Below are positions 36,583-47,750 of a DNA stretch of 49,031 bases, piece by piece. The position numbers and the translations under genes are program-made. Numbering within the stretch: the stretch's first letter is position 1; each line of letters opens with the position of its first letter. Location of the stretch: assembly GCA_019459505.1 (NCBI GenBank), contig JAIBEV010000015.1, forward strand, positions 1 to 49,031. The letters are read 5' to 3'. The notes under the pieces were generated by a model. That model was not told the DNA's origin. It did no database searches and saw only the letters and a program-made list of their open reading frames with translations. Source of the stretch: Candidatus Paracaedibacteraceae bacterium (GTDB lineage: Bacteria > Pseudomonadota > Alphaproteobacteria > Paracaedibacterales > Paracaedibacteraceae).

Positions 36583-38037
36583 TTAGCTGCGCCAGAAAGA
36601 AGGCATTAAAAGCACAAATATTGTCAGTAACTCAAGGCGTCCTAACGTCATCCCCGCCATGAGCAACAGTTTAGCCCCGCTATCTAAAATGGATAGACTT
36701 CCCATTGGTCCTACAGCCTTGGTCACCCCAGGCCCTGTATTACTCAAAGCTGCAATCGAAGCTGAAAATGCATCCATCATCCCTAAATCAAACAATGTTA
36801 ATAAAGCCGTTAAACAAAACGCTGTAAAAAAATAGAGAGTGATAAAGGTTAATACTGAACTGGCAATACTTTCCGGAATTTTTTGCCCTTGATAAATAGG
36901 AATATAAACACCATGAGGGCGTCTAAGTTGCCGTAAATGGCTTTGGGTAACTTTAACAAGGACTTGGAGCCGAAACACCTTAACACCCCCCGCTGTCGAT
37001 CCTGTGCATCCTCCCACAATGCTCAAGAGTAAAAGCAACACGCAAGGAAAGGATCCCCATAAGGTATAATCAATAGTTGTAAATCCCGCTGAAGTCGACA
37101 TTGAGACAACAGAGAAAATCGATTCTCGCAAAGCTTTTGAGGCAGACATCCCTAAGAAGGACCACGTCCAGAAAAAGGTAATCACAATAAACCAAAATAA
37201 TATACCAAAGTAGACCCTCACTTGGGCATCCGTAAGCAAAGCATTGGCATTTCCATGCCATAAACGAATAAAGAGGACGAAAGTCAGACTCCCCATTAAC
37301 ATAAAAAAGATTGTAATTATTTCAATACTAAAAGAATCGTAAAAAGCAAGAGAAGCATTTTTAGTTGATAATCCCCCCGTCGAAACGGTTGTCATGGCAT
37401 GACATATAGCATCAAAAGGTTGCATCCCCGCCACAAATAATGCGAAAAAGCAGGCTACCGTAAAAAAGACATAGATGCTTGTTATCGCTGAACTAATTTG
37501 GGAAACGCGTGGTAATATTTTTTCAGATTTATCAGAAAACTCACTACGGAACAGTTGCATCCCTCCAATCCGTAACGTTGGCAAAATAATTAGGGCCATC
37601 AAGATAATCCCAGTGCCCCCTAACCATTGCAAAATCGATCGCCATAACAACACACCTTTCGAAGCTTTATCCAGATTTGAAATAACCGTCGAGCCTGTCG
37701 TCGTAATCGCTGATACCGCTTCAAACCATGAATCCAAATAGCTTAAATTCAAATCGGACCAATAAATAGGAAGAGCTGCAAATAAAGGCGTAATAATCCA
37801 GCATAAGGCCGTCATAAGGAATGCTTCTCGCACTTTAAGTTCGATACGACCTGGCGATCGATTGGCCATTGCTAATAGACTTCCTAGAGCGCCTGTAAGG
37901 AAAAAGCCAAACAAAAACTCTTCCCATCCGCGAGTTTTATAAATAAATAACTCAATTCCAAGGGGGATGACCATAGCGACCGCCATAGCATTCAATAACA
38001 TACCAACTAAGTACAGAACAGAGCGAAATGCAATCAT
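36583..38037 (-). CDS. trkH: Trk-type potassium uptake channel subunit
   Basis: 484 residues with the fourfold M1-P-M2 plan of the TrkH/KtrB family. The four selectivity-filter loops are visible: TTTGST, TVSTGGLST, STSAGFTT and SNTGPG, each with the key Gly. Together with the membrane helices this forms a potassium uptake pathway in the inner membrane, gated in known systems by the cytoplasmic TrkA, which is not in this window. Single gene with its own terminator-like hairpin. Confidence 0.93.
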   Translation of the reverse strand: MIAFRSVLYLVGMLLNAMAVAMVIPLGIELFIYKTRGWEEFLFGFFLTGALGSLLAMANRSPGRIELKVREAFLMTALCWIITPLFAALPIYWSDLNLSYLDSWFEAVSAITTTGSTVISNLDKASKGVLLWRSILQWLGGTGIILMALIILPTLRIGGMQLFRSEFSDKSEKILPRVSQISSAITSIYVFFTVACFFALFVAGMQPFDAICHAMTTVSTGGLSTKNASLAFYDSFSIEIITIFFMLMGSLTFVLFIRLWHGNANALLTDAQVRVYFGILFWFIVITFFWTWSFLGMSASKALRESIFSVVSMSTSAGFTTIDYTLWGSFPCVLLLLLSIVGGCTGSTAGGVKVFRLQVLVKVTQSHLRQLRRPHGVYIPIYQGQKIPESIASSVLTFITLYFFTAFCLTALLTLFDLGMMDAFSASIAALSNTGPGVTKAVGPMGSLSILDSGAKLLLMAGMTLGRLELLTIFVLLMPSFWRS

Positions 38038-38179
38038 AATAAAAAGTATTTATAATTTTTCTAAAAAGCTACCATATTGACTAATCTTAAACAAGCTTAA
38101 GCTATATAGCCTTCTCACCTTTAGATTCAAGAGTTTTATAGATAAAATTGATAAGCAATAAAAATAAGATAGAAAGTGT

Positions 38180-39973
38180 CTATTCACGAAGGATTTGTTG
38201 AGCCGTTAAAAGTACATCTCGACCAACCGGGGCTGCAATACGCCCTCCACTTCCTCCGTGTTCAACCAGGACAGCCGCAGCAAAACGAGGGGCATGGATG
38301 GGTGCATACCCTACAAATAAGGCATGCTCACGATGATTCCAAGGCCGATCAGCACTATTAACTAAGCCCAAGACCCGTTCTTTTTCTGTAATTCGTCGGA
38401 CTTGAGTTGTGCCAGTCTTACCAGCCATCTCCATCCCGGGTTGAGCAATACGATGCCTAAAAGAGGTTCCTCCCCCTTCATTTGAGGCTTTATCAAGGCC
38501 TGTCTGAACATATCCTAAGTGCTGAGAATTTACTGCTAATACTTCAAATTCTCGCTGTTGGCCTGCTAAGAGAGTTGGCGTAATAATCTTACCGGATGCC
38601 AATCGTGCAATCATCACCGCCAACTGAAGTGGTGTGGTTAATGTATATCCTTGACCAATACCAGCATTATAGCTTTCACCCAGAGTCCATTTTGCTTGAT
38701 GAACCCGCCGTTTCCATTCCATTGTGGGGATCAAACCAGGTTTTTCTCCCGGAATTTCAATTCCAGTAATAGAGCCCAAACCAAGCCGTTGAGCCATCTC
38801 CGCAATTGCATCAATGCCGATTAAACTAGCAATATGATAAAAATAGATGTCACAAGAGGTGGCGATAGCTCGAATAAGATCAACGGTTCCATGCCCCCCT
38901 GTTTTCCAAGTCCAGCAATGGAATTTATGATTTCCCAGCATAGTATGGCCTGAACAATTAACGGAGGTATGGGGGGTAACTACCCCTCTTTCCAGAGCAG
39001 CCAAAGCCGTTATCATTTTGAAAGTTGACCCTGGAGCATAAAGACCAGAAATAGGTTTATTAATCAAAGCATGGTAAGGATGATTTAGCAATTCTTGCCA
39101 ATTTTTTTTGGGAATCCCATTTACAAACAGATTATTATCAAACCCTGGTGTGGACACATAGGCTAAAACTTCGCCCGTAGGGATATCCAGCACCACGGCC
39201 GCACCACTTTCTTCCTGGGCTAATCGCTGATACAGGGTTTGCTGCAAGTCGAAATCAATGGTTAGTTTTTGCTGTGTCCCATGCACACTATCGCTCGTAG
39301 ATAGCTCGCGTACAATACGCCGGAAGGCGTTGACTTCAACTTGCTTAATTCCTGGCATACCACGGAGCTGGGATTCCAGAGATTTTTCTATCCCAGTTTT
39401 TCCTAATTTAAAGCCTGGCTGTTCTAACAGCGGATCTCCATCCAATTCTTTTTCTGAAGGTGTAGCTACATACCCTAAAAAATGGCAAGTTTCTAGAGCA
39501 TACGGATAATACCGATTACGTCCTTCTTCAATAAAAATTCCAGCAATATCAGGTAAATGTAATTCCAACGTGGTCACTTCTTGCCAAGTCAAGTTATCTT
39601 TAACAGCAACAGGCATAAAGCGGGGCTTACGACGAACATGTAAAGCAACTTTATCAATTTCATCCGGTGTTAAATGGATCAACTCTTGTACCCGTTTTAA
39701 GCAGAGTTGCCAGTCATCCGCCTCATCTCGAATCATAACGGCTCGATAAACATTATGATCAGAAGCCAAAATTTTCCCCTTGCGGTCTGTAATCAATCCC
39801 CGAACAGGCAATGTTAACCGAGAAAGGATCCGATTCTTGTCAGATAGTTTTTGATAATGTTGATTAGACAAGATTTCTAAATAGAACATCCGTCCCACGA
39901 CTGTTGTCATAAGTGCGGCCTGCATTCCCCCTAAAATAACGGATCGGCGGGTAAATAAGCTCTCTTTATCCAT
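38180..39973 (-). CDS. mrdA: Penicillin-binding protein 2 (elongasome transpeptidase)
   Basis: 597 residues. A single membrane helix near the N-terminus (about 12-32), a dimerisation domain with RGLITDRKG, and the transpeptidase domain: Ser316-Lys319 (STFK), SCD (373-375) in the place of SxN, and KTGTT (519-523). It crosslinks peptidoglycan during cell elongation and works with MreB, MreC, MreD and RodA. Its start overlaps the mreD end by eight bases, so translation is coupled. RodA usually comes next but is absent here; a gap and trkH follow. Confidence 0.94.
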   Translation of the reverse strand: MDKESLFTRRSVILGGMQAALMTTVVGRMFYLEILSNQHYQKLSDKNRILSRLTLPVRGLITDRKGKILASDHNVYRAVMIRDEADDWQLCLKRVQELIHLTPDEIDKVALHVRRKPRFMPVAVKDNLTWQEVTTLELHLPDIAGIFIEEGRNRYYPYALETCHFLGYVATPSEKELDGDPLLEQPGFKLGKTGIEKSLESQLRGMPGIKQVEVNAFRRIVRELSTSDSVHGTQQKLTIDFDLQQTLYQRLAQEESGAAVVLDIPTGEVLAYVSTPGFDNNLFVNGIPKKNWQELLNHPYHALINKPISGLYAPGSTFKMITALAALERGVVTPHTSVNCSGHTMLGNHKFHCWTWKTGGHGTVDLIRAIATSCDIYFYHIASLIGIDAIAEMAQRLGLGSITGIEIPGEKPGLIPTMEWKRRVHQAKWTLGESYNAGIGQGYTLTTPLQLAVMIARLASGKIITPTLLAGQQREFEVLAVNSQHLGYVQTGLDKASNEGGGTSFRHRIAQPGMEMAGKTGTTQVRRITEKERVLGLVNSADRPWNHREHALFVGYAPIHAPRFAAAVLVEHGGSGGRIAAPVGRDVLLTAQQILRE

Positions 39974-40487
39974 GGATGCCCTGCGATTTCATTCCATCAA
40001 TCTTTTGCTGCACGGCCAAGCTCACTTCGCATAAAATTGGATAGGATAACAAATTAAAAAGAATGGGCTTGAGCGCCCCCGTAAATGGCAAGATATATCC
40101 CTTTGTAGCGCTCAGAATTAACCAGAATAAACAATTACTTAAGGCTGCAAACATTGCATACCCCCAAAAAACAGTCCAAAAACTCTTTTGTAAAACATAG
40201 CGTCGAAACAGGCGCGTAATCGAAACAACTAAAATTAATTCTAAAACCCCAATACCAATTGGGTAGCCCATAATAGCATCCCGACATATACCAAGAATAA
40301 CAAATAACCGGCGCGACATAAGATCGGGTCGATAAATAGTCCATAAATAGATAACAACTGATCCAAAATTGGGAACCACCCCTATTTTCTGCCACAGAGG
40401 AATCAAGCCCAATAAAAATAATCCTGCTAAGAAAATAAATTCTACCATATATCGTTTGATTAATACTGTATCAATAGATGTTTTCAT
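39966..40487 (-). CDS. mreD: Rod shape-determining protein MreD
   Basis: 173 residues, almost all hydrophobic, with about five membrane helices. Sequence similarity in MreD is low, but size, topology and the place directly before mrdA, downstream of mreB and mreC, support the call. It is an inner membrane part of the elongasome. The overlap with mrdA is eight bases. Unusually, about 930 bases separate it from mreC, so it probably has its own promoter in that gap. Confidence 0.82.
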   Translation of the reverse strand: MKTSIDTVLIKRYMVEFIFLAGLFLLGLIPLWQKIGVVPNFGSVVIYLWTIYRPDLMSRRLFVILGICRDAIMGYPIGIGVLELILVVSITRLFRRYVLQKSFWTVFWGYAMFAALSNCLFWLILSATKGYILPFTGALKPILFNLLSYPILCEVSLAVQQKIDGMKSQGIHG

Positions 40488-41419
40488 TTTTATTTATAAA
40501 TTATTTTTAGTAGAGTAATTTTATTCATAGCACATAGTTTGTGATAAAGAGTCAATGTTATTCCTTCTTACGCCATTTTCTTAAATAAATTCAAGGGGTA
40601 AAATAAAGTAATTTAACTGATGAATCTTCCTGCCTTAAATATTAATGTTTCCCCACACCTTCCTTCCGGTAACTCTTCTTATTTTTTTAAAAAAATCTAA
40701 CTCTTTTGATGGTTACAAGGGGAAAATAATAGCAGCAAATATTAATTAAGGTCACAGTTAAAATTTTTTAGCTAAACCTTTGTATGGTTTTGGCATATAA
40801 AGATCTCTTAAATTTTAATAACTTAAAGTAGGTAAATTAAGGAACTAAGCCCCTCTTGGGTTGGCAGCTAAAGGTCCGTAGAGAGACAGAATCATATAAT
40901 ACCTTGGGAGCATTTCTTTATAGGCTTGAGTATAGCCTGATGTATACTTAGAATTCTTTCATCCTAACCTTTTATATTTTTACTTAAATTCTCTAAACCA
41001 AGGGGCCTGCAGAAATTAGAAAGTACTCAAGTTATGGGGTTAATCAATTTCTGATACTCTGCCTTTCAATTAAGCAATTTATTGACTCATAAAAGATTGA
41101 TATAGCTGATCCCTTATAAATTGGTTAATTTTCTAGACTGATGTTCAGCGCTCCTTCTTTTCTTTAAAAAGCCTTGCCGAGAACCAACGAGTCGTAGTTT
41201 TCAAAACTTGAAATCTCACCCGCAACTGCGCCATCAACTGTGACAAATTTATAAAGAGCCCGCTATACAAGAGTTTTAGAGTTAGCTGCCCACCCCTCTT
41301 TTCCTCCAATCTCAGCCCTTTCATAAGGGAACACACATGGTAAATGATATATAGCAGCGCTGCTATTTCACAACGTAGTCAAATTGAAAACTATTCGGGT
41401 TGATAAGTGAGGCTCTCTT
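40488..41419. other. 930-base AT-rich gap inside the mre cluster
   Basis: No convincing gene is present. A 63-codon minus-strand frame (41145-41336, GTG start, ending WFSARLFKEKKER) has no ribosome site and no family I know. Small structures are present: GGCT/AGCC around 40923-40937 and a 16-base perfect palindrome at 41351-41366. The gap may hold the promoter of mreD-mrdA and the remains of an old insertion. Confidence 0.5.
41351..41366. promoter_or_regulatory. 16-base perfect palindrome downstream of mreC
   Basis: ATAGCAGCGCTGCTAT is identical to its reverse complement, 54 bases past the mreC stop. Its form suits a dimeric DNA-binding protein, but nothing identifies the protein. Confidence 0.35.
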
Positions 41420-42301
41420 TTAAGACTGAGTCCGGCTTAAGGCAAGAACGAAATCTTGATCACATACCTGTCCTAACGGTACACATTTGATTACATTCCC
41501 AATCGATTGCACAACTGCCACTGGCAAGCCGGCGGGAAGAATTCCCCCTACACCACTGGTGACTAATCGATCTCCGACCCGTACTCCGGCTGGGTTCTCA
41601 ACATGGATCAGCTGTAAAGAATCACTGCCATTACCTGCTAAAACAGCTTGCTGCGAATTCTGTTCAAACTTAACCGGAACGCGAGAGGAAGGGTCATTTA
41701 TTGGCATAATCTTGGTATATTGCGTATTTATTTCCATAATACGCCCTATCAAAAAACCCTTTGTTGTTAAGATAGCATCATTTTTACGAAGATCACCCAA
41801 GGTCGAGGTGGGGCTATAAAACACTGTTGTGTAGCCATCATAAACATGATGACTAATCCGAATGGTTGTAATGTCGTCAACCAGACCTACTTGCACATTT
41901 AAAGCTTCTCGCAAGTTCAAGTTTTCTTGAGCAATTTGACGATGGTTATCCCGATCACGAATCAATTTTTCGTTCTGCAACTTTAACTGTTCATTCTGCG
42001 CTAACATTTCTTCTTTTGTTATAAAATAGTCGTGCACAGACGCCGCCCAATTAAAAGGCAATGAAACCACATAGACAACTGGGCTAAATAAATTAGTCAC
42101 GTATTGGCGAGCAGCCACAACCGGTTGATATTCTTGAATCTGCAGTAGAACAATAACTGTGGCGACCAAGATAATGCCACAGGATTTAGAAAGACGAGAA
42201 AAGAGGGACGTCAATCGAGAAGAGAAATGCCCTGAATCAGAAATAATGGTTGTACGATGATTTTGACTCGTCTTTAGCCCCACTACCGACAGCATTCTCA
42301 T
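41420..42301 (-). CDS. mreC: Rod shape-determining protein MreC
   Basis: 293 residues. A cytoplasmic start of about 40 residues, one membrane helix (GIILVATVIVLLQI), a coiled coil (about 95-130, KEEMLAQNEQLKLQNEKLIR) and two beta-barrel domains with DPSSRVPV, VTSGVGGILPAGLPV and VVQ. It is a periplasmic scaffold joining MreB to the peptidoglycan enzymes, including the PBP2 encoded downstream. It lies 103 bases after mreB. Confidence 0.92.
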   Translation of the reverse strand: MRMLSVVGLKTSQNHRTTIISDSGHFSSRLTSLFSRLSKSCGIILVATVIVLLQIQEYQPVVAARQYVTNLFSPVVYVVSLPFNWAASVHDYFITKEEMLAQNEQLKLQNEKLIRDRDNHRQIAQENLNLREALNVQVGLVDDITTIRISHHVYDGYTTVFYSPTSTLGDLRKNDAILTTKGFLIGRIMEINTQYTKIMPINDPSSRVPVKFEQNSQQAVLAGNGSDSLQLIHVENPAGVRVGDRLVTSGVGGILPAGLPVAVVQSIGNVIKCVPLGQVCDQDFVLALSRTQS

Positions 42302-42404
42302 GAACGATTACTCACTCTATTAAAAACAATCTAAATTTATCATAATTTTATGTTTACATATTTTTTACACTTTAAACAGCGTAATAAATTAACATATATT
42401 CACC

Positions 42405-43484
<1,080 letters not shown>

Positions 43485-43592
43485 TTATCCCTAGTATGTT
43501 TTTAAGAGACTTTTACCCTCGGTTGCAAGTACTTTTATTGAGAATATTCTTGACAAAATTTCACCTTATTACATCTATCTCTTCTATTGCGT

Positions 43593-43598
43593 TATAAT
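43593..43598 (+). promoter_or_regulatory. Candidate -10 box for ispH
   Basis: TATAAT stands 52 bases before the ispH start. A perfect TTGACA at 43550-43555 is too far (37 bases) to be its -35, so the pairing is uncertain; TTACAT at 43569-43574 is a poor alternative. Confidence 0.3.
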
Positions 43599-43649
43599 CT
43601 TAATATTGATAAGATATCTCAGAATAAAATTCTAAGGAAATTCCCCTTT

Positions 43650-44597
43650 ATGACGAAACCTGATCTCACAGTTATCCTGGCGTCGCCTCGTGGTTTTTGT
43701 GCGGGCGTGGACCGAGCCATTTCGATTGTTGAAAAGGCTTTGGAAAAATATGGGGCTCCTGTTTACGTTCGCCATGAAATTGTTCACAACAAATTTGTTG
43801 TTGATTCACTGCGCGCAAAAGGCGCCATCTTTGTCAAGGAACTCGATGAAGTTCCCCCTGCTTCCCATGTTATTTTTTCTGCCCATGGCGTTCCTAAATC
43901 TGTCCCTGAGGCGGCTATAGCGGCGAATTTACAGTTCTTAGATGCCACGTGTCCCTTGGTGAGTAAAGTTCATAGGGAAGTGGAGCACCATTATAAGGCC
44001 GGCCACACCGTCTTATTGATCGGCCACCGTAACCACCCCGAAGTTATTGGCACCATGGGGCAAGTTCCCGAAGGCAGTGTCATTCTTATTGAAACTGAGG
44101 AAGATGCTCGTACAGTTACCATTGCCGATCCTGACAATTTGGCTTATGCAACGCAAACGACTTTGTCCGTGGATGAGGTTAAAAGCATTTTAGCCATATT
44201 GAAAGAGAGATTCTCAACCATTCAAGGACCCCGTAAAGAAGACATTTGTTATGCAACAACAAATCGTCAAGCAGCCATCAAAACAATTGCCCCGCAAGTT
44301 AACGCACTGATCGTGATTGGAGCCCCCAATTCTTCCAACTCAAACCGTCTAGTAGAAGCAGCGCGTTTAGCGGGCTGTTCTAAGGCCACCCTTTATCAGC
44401 GGGCTCAAGAAATTGATTGGGAGTGGCTCGCAGGTGTCACTCGTTTAGGTCTATCAGCTGGCGCCTCAGCCCCTGAAATTCTTGTTGATGAGCTTATTGA
44501 CGCCTTAAAGGAAAAATTTAATGTAACTGTTGAAGAAATTCGGGTGATCGAAGAGAACATTGTCTTCCACTTACCTGCAAAATTACGCAAAGTTTAG
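43650..44597 (+). CDS. ispH: 4-hydroxy-3-methylbut-2-enyl diphosphate reductase
   Basis: 315 residues from the ATG at 43650 ([20 protein letters not shown]), with AAGGA 11 bases upstream; the frame extends back to 43587 without family support. The three iron-sulfur ligands are Cys17 (RGFCAGV), Cys101 (DATCPLV) and Cys200 ([12 protein letters not shown]); NSSNSNRL is the late substrate loop. It makes IPP and DMAPP in the last step of the MEP isoprenoid pathway, supplying the undecaprenyl carrier used for peptidoglycan and LPS. Divergent from mreB. Confidence 0.95.
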   Translation: MTKPDLTVILASPRGFCAGVDRAISIVEKALEKYGAPVYVRHEIVHNKFVVDSLRAKGAIFVKELDEVPPASHVIFSAHGVPKSVPEAAIAANLQFLDATCPLVSKVHREVEHHYKAGHTVLLIGHRNHPEVIGTMGQVPEGSVILIETEEDARTVTIADPDNLAYATQTTLSVDEVKSILAILKERFSTIQGPRKEDICYATTNRQAAIKTIAPQVNALIVIGAPNSSNSNRLVEAARLAGCSKATLYQRAQEIDWEWLAGVTRLGLSAGASAPEILVDELIDALKEKFNVTVEEIRVIEENIVFHLPAKLRKV

Positions 44598-44665
44598 TTT
44601 TTCATTTTCTTTAGCCTAAGAATCTGCTTATCTTAATAAAAATAAATCTGAGAGAACAATAATAA

Positions 44666-45907
44666 ATGCAAGGATTAATAGGGATTGTCACCTTTTTAGG
44701 GTTTGCTTGGCTCATTAGTGAAAATCGATCGAAACTCGAACTTAAGCCGGTTCTGTCGGCCCTGGCCTTGCAAATTATCCTTGCTTTCTTCTTAATGCGA
44801 TTTGATCTTATTCGCCATGGTTTTGGCAGTCTCAGTAATGTGGTTGAAACTTTAAAAATAGCCACGCAAGAAGGCACCCAGTTTGTATTTGGTTATATTG
44901 GCGGCGGGGAGATTCCCTTTGTTATGGATCCTTCCTCACAAAAAAATACCTTTATATTTGCCCTTCAAGCTCTTCCCATGATCATGGTGGTCAGCGCTCT
45001 TTCTATGCTTTTATTCTATTGGCGAGTTATGCCGATCATTGTTAAAGGGGCCTCTTGGTTTTTACAACGCACCTTGAATATTGGAGGGGCGCTAGGTGTC
45101 GCCGCAGGAGCCAAGGTTTTCCTAGGCAATATAGATGCACCGCTGTTAATTCGTCCCTATCTCAAGGATTTTACCCGTTCTGAAATGTTTGCCATGATGA
45201 CGTGTGGGATGGCAACTACCTCAGCCACTGTTATGGCGCTTTATTCCTTTATTCTTAAGGATACTATTGATAATCCAATCGCACACATTCTGATGTGTTC
45301 TATTATTTCTATTCCAGCTGCCCTTGCTGTCGCCCGCCTTATGGTACCGCAAGGATCAAATCAAACGGATGGCCACCTAGTTATGCCTTACCGTTTTACT
45401 GGTTGGATGGATGCGGTCAGCAAAGGAACATCCGACGGCCTTAATATCTTTTTGAATGTTATCGCTATGTTGATCGTCGCCCTTGCTTTGGTTTATATAG
45501 CAAATACAATTTTAGGATTGTTACCATCAGTGGGGGGAAACCCTCTTTCCCTTCAGCGTCTCTTTGGCTACTTGTTTGCTCCTGTAACCTGGCTAATGGG
45601 GATCCCCTGGCATGAATCAGCCGCCGCCGGCGCCCTTTTAGGAACCAAAACCGTGGTCAATGAAGTGGTCGCCTTCAGTGATCTTGCCGCCTTACCAAAG
45701 GATACTTTATCACCGCGGACCTCCCTCATTATGACCTATGCTCTCTGTGGATTTGCTAACTTTTCAGCTTTAGGTATTGTCATTGGAGGCCTTGGCGCCA
45801 TGGTTCCTGACCGGCGGGAGATGATTGTCAATTTAAGCTTAAAGTCTCTTATTTCCGGTACCATTGCCACGTGTCTCTCGGCAACACTAGCAGGACTTCT
45901 GCTTTAA
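44666..45907 (+). CDS. Concentrative nucleoside transporter (NupC/CNT family)
   Basis: 413 residues with about ten membrane segments. CNT marks: QFVFGYIGGGEIPFV, GGALGVAAGAKVFLGNIDAPLLI, GMATTSATVMALY and GIPWHESAAAGALLGTKTVVNE. It imports nucleosides with protons or sodium. ALCGFANFSALGIVIGG near the end is also typical. Nucleoside uptake suits a bacterium that draws metabolites from a host cell. GAGAG precedes the ATG; the gene follows ispH by 68 bases and may share its transcript. Confidence 0.92.
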   Translation: MQGLIGIVTFLGFAWLISENRSKLELKPVLSALALQIILAFFLMRFDLIRHGFGSLSNVVETLKIATQEGTQFVFGYIGGGEIPFVMDPSSQKNTFIFALQALPMIMVVSALSMLLFYWRVMPIIVKGASWFLQRTLNIGGALGVAAGAKVFLGNIDAPLLIRPYLKDFTRSEMFAMMTCGMATTSATVMALYSFILKDTIDNPIAHILMCSIISIPAALAVARLMVPQGSNQTDGHLVMPYRFTGWMDAVSKGTSDGLNIFLNVIAMLIVALALVYIANTILGLLPSVGGNPLSLQRLFGYLFAPVTWLMGIPWHESAAAGALLGTKTVVNEVVAFSDLAALPKDTLSPRTSLIMTYALCGFANFSALGIVIGGLGAMVPDRREMIVNLSLKSLISGTIATCLSATLAGLLL

Positions 45908-45932
45908 AGAGCCCCTTCTTCTTTTGCTCTTT
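45906..45932 (+). terminator. Hairpin at the end of the nucleoside transporter gene
   Basis: AAAGAGC (45906-45912, overlapping the stop codon) pairs with GCTCTTT (45926-45932). The loop is 13 bases and the T run is short. The following 330 bases up to 46262 hold no gene; they are AT-rich, with a likely promoter zone for the next gene. Confidence 0.4.
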
Positions 45933-46262
45933 ATCCCTCCATCAATAAATTGAATTATAAGCACAATGCCTATAATTCTCTCACCTCTACTAAGAATTAG
46001 ATAGACCAAGAGTAAGTAGCTTGATGGCGGACCTTAGAGTCCAACCTTAATAATATTAAGGTTATTAAAATCATCTCCAAAAATTAATCCTTGCTTAACC
46101 TTTACTCTATTTAATCCTAACCAAGGTACTCCAAAATAAATATTTTTTCATTTATCCCTCCTTTTTTGTAATTTTAGATATTATTTTTTAATATTTTTAT
46201 GTTTTAATTATAAATGTAGTGTGATTTTTTGAAATTAAATTCCAATACCAACGGGGGAGCCT

Positions 46263-47729
46263 ATGAAAAAACTTCTAACCCTGAGCGTTTTGATCTATGC
46301 AATTTCTTTGCTGAATGTTATGGCCGTAGAGCCTAATACTTTTGACTCTCCGGAGTCTACCCCTCACAAAAATCTTCTTATGACGAGCATCCCCCCTCTC
46401 CTTTTGGAGAAGGTTCCCCAAGAGATTTTAAAGCAAGCCAATTTAACCCCAGAAGATTTGGCTCCTGTTAAAGCAGCAAAGTTAATAAGGCTTGGCCTTT
46501 GGATTCAAAGCTTGCCCGGTGAAACACTGGGCGCCCATTCCTCACTTCAGAAGAATGAATGGACACTTTCTTGTTTTTCTCAGGCATCAAACCATATTGA
46601 AGAAGCTCAACGCTCCTTACCAACCGCTGACTATTTTGTTGAGAAAATAAAAGATTTGCTTCCTCCGACCATAAAAGCTTACATCCCTGCTGAGATCATT
46701 ATTTCTGCTGATATTACCCGACAAGATTCCCTAAATTCTCTTGCTTATAAATTAAACAAATTAGGCCGTACGATTCTTAATCTCGAGCAACACAAATTGG
46801 CACCCAATGCTCCTTTTCAGAAAACTTTAGCAGCTCATTGCTTTATGTATGCCGGGAAAAATATTGAAAACTGGCTACAGCAGCAAGGCTTTCAGCTGGC
46901 CACACATGCAGCAGACTTAGAGCAAGCAGCCACACTAGCTCAATCCTATTATCAATTAGCAGCCGATAATTTTAATGACCAAGCAGCTCAGATTATGAAG
47001 AAAAAAATCGAAAAATTAGAGCAAACCATTCAGGCGGCTAAATACCATCAATTATTTTCTGCCCTTAAAACAGGCTTTTCTAGTAACCAGGATCGACAAT
47101 CGACTGCAGGATCTTCCCTTAAGCCTGTCTCAACCAATCCTGCCAATGACTTAAAAAAGAATGTTATTAAGGAGTTAAAATCCGTTAATCATCAATCATT
47201 TATAAAGCAAACACCCGGTGAAGATCGCATTAATTCTGTGCGGCATTTCTTTCCCCTTTCGGCTCAAAACCTTTCTAACGAAATCTTGGGCACAGTGGGA
47301 CTGGCACCTCATGATTCCCCTTATAAAAGAGCCTTTAAGATTGTAAAGCTTGCCATGAATATTCGCTATACTGCCCCCCCTTCAGCGGAGAGAGACCAAA
47401 TCCTCTCTGATTGTTACCGTTTAGCGGGCGATAATTTAATTGAAGCGATCAGACTTCAAAGAGAAAAAATGCAAACCCCTATTGCACCAGAATTGTTGAT
47501 GGATACAGCCCTATCGGCAGCTCAATTTTATACTTGGGCCGCGCCCTATACGGTGACGGATAATTCCAGTCAGATTTCTCAGGCCGCACACGAGGCCTTC
47601 CACACAACAATTGAGGCGGTTATTAATATCCCTGAAGAAAATTATGATTGGCGGGTGATGGGGGATAAAACTTTACGTGAAGTCATTCTAATTAATCTTG
47701 CTAAGATTATTCACCTGTTTAAATCCTAG
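46263..47729 (+). CDS. Exported helical protein with three internal repeats
   Basis: 488 residues, starting with a Sec signal (MKKLLTLSVLIYAISLLNVMA); GGGGGAG precedes the ATG. No known family is recognised. Three copies of a helical unit of about 75 residues are visible: residues 44-120, 135-207 and 330-402. Each begins with P.EIL...L.P.D or a variant, continues with A.K...L...I, and ends in a shared block: LSCFSQASNHIEEAQ, AAHCFMYAGKNIENWLQ and LSDCYRLAGDNLIEAIR. The cysteines (104, 193, 384) align. A Ser/Lys-rich linker (272-320) separates repeats 2 and 3, and each is followed by a further Ala-rich helix pair. It could be a solenoid-type binding protein in the periplasm or outside. It lies between two transporters but apart from both. 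Confidence 0.75.
   Translation: MKKLLTLSVLIYAISLLNVMAVEPNTFDSPESTPHKNLLMTSIPPLLLEKVPQEILKQANLTPEDLAPVKAAKLIRLGLWIQSLPGETLGAHSSLQKNEWTLSCFSQASNHIEEAQRSLPTADYFVEKIKDLLPPTIKAYIPAEIIISADITRQDSLNSLAYKLNKLGRTILNLEQHKLAPNAPFQKTLAAHCFMYAGKNIENWLQQQGFQLATHAADLEQAATLAQSYYQLAADNFNDQAAQIMKKKIEKLEQTIQAAKYHQLFSALKTGFSSNQDRQSTAGSSLKPVSTNPANDLKKNVIKELKSVNHQSFIKQTPGEDRINSVRHFFPLSAQNLSNEILGTVGLAPHDSPYKRAFKIVKLAMNIRYTAPPSAERDQILSDCYRLAGDNLIEAIRLQREKMQTPIAPELLMDTALSAAQFYTWAAPYTVTDNSSQISQAAHEAFHTTIEAVINIPEENYDWRVMGDKTLREVILINLAKIIHLFKS
46392..47468 (+). repeat. Three diverged protein-level repeats in the 46263-47729 gene
   Basis: Units lie at about 46392-46622, 46665-46883 and 47250-47468. The shared end block follows the pattern L-x-x-C-[FY]-x-x-A-[GS]-x-[NH]-[IL]-[IE]-E. 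DNA identity between units is low, so the duplication is old. Confidence 0.6.
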
Positions 47730-47750
47730 CAAATCCAGGCTGAACGTATT

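Noticed and set aside
41145-41336. 63-codon minus-strand ORF in the mre gap
   Set aside because: GTG start, no ribosome site, no family recognised. Kept only as a remark in the gap entry.
43550-43598. TTGACA plus TATAAT as one sigma-70 promoter of ispH
   Set aside because: The spacing is 37 bases, far from the usual 17. They cannot be one promoter.
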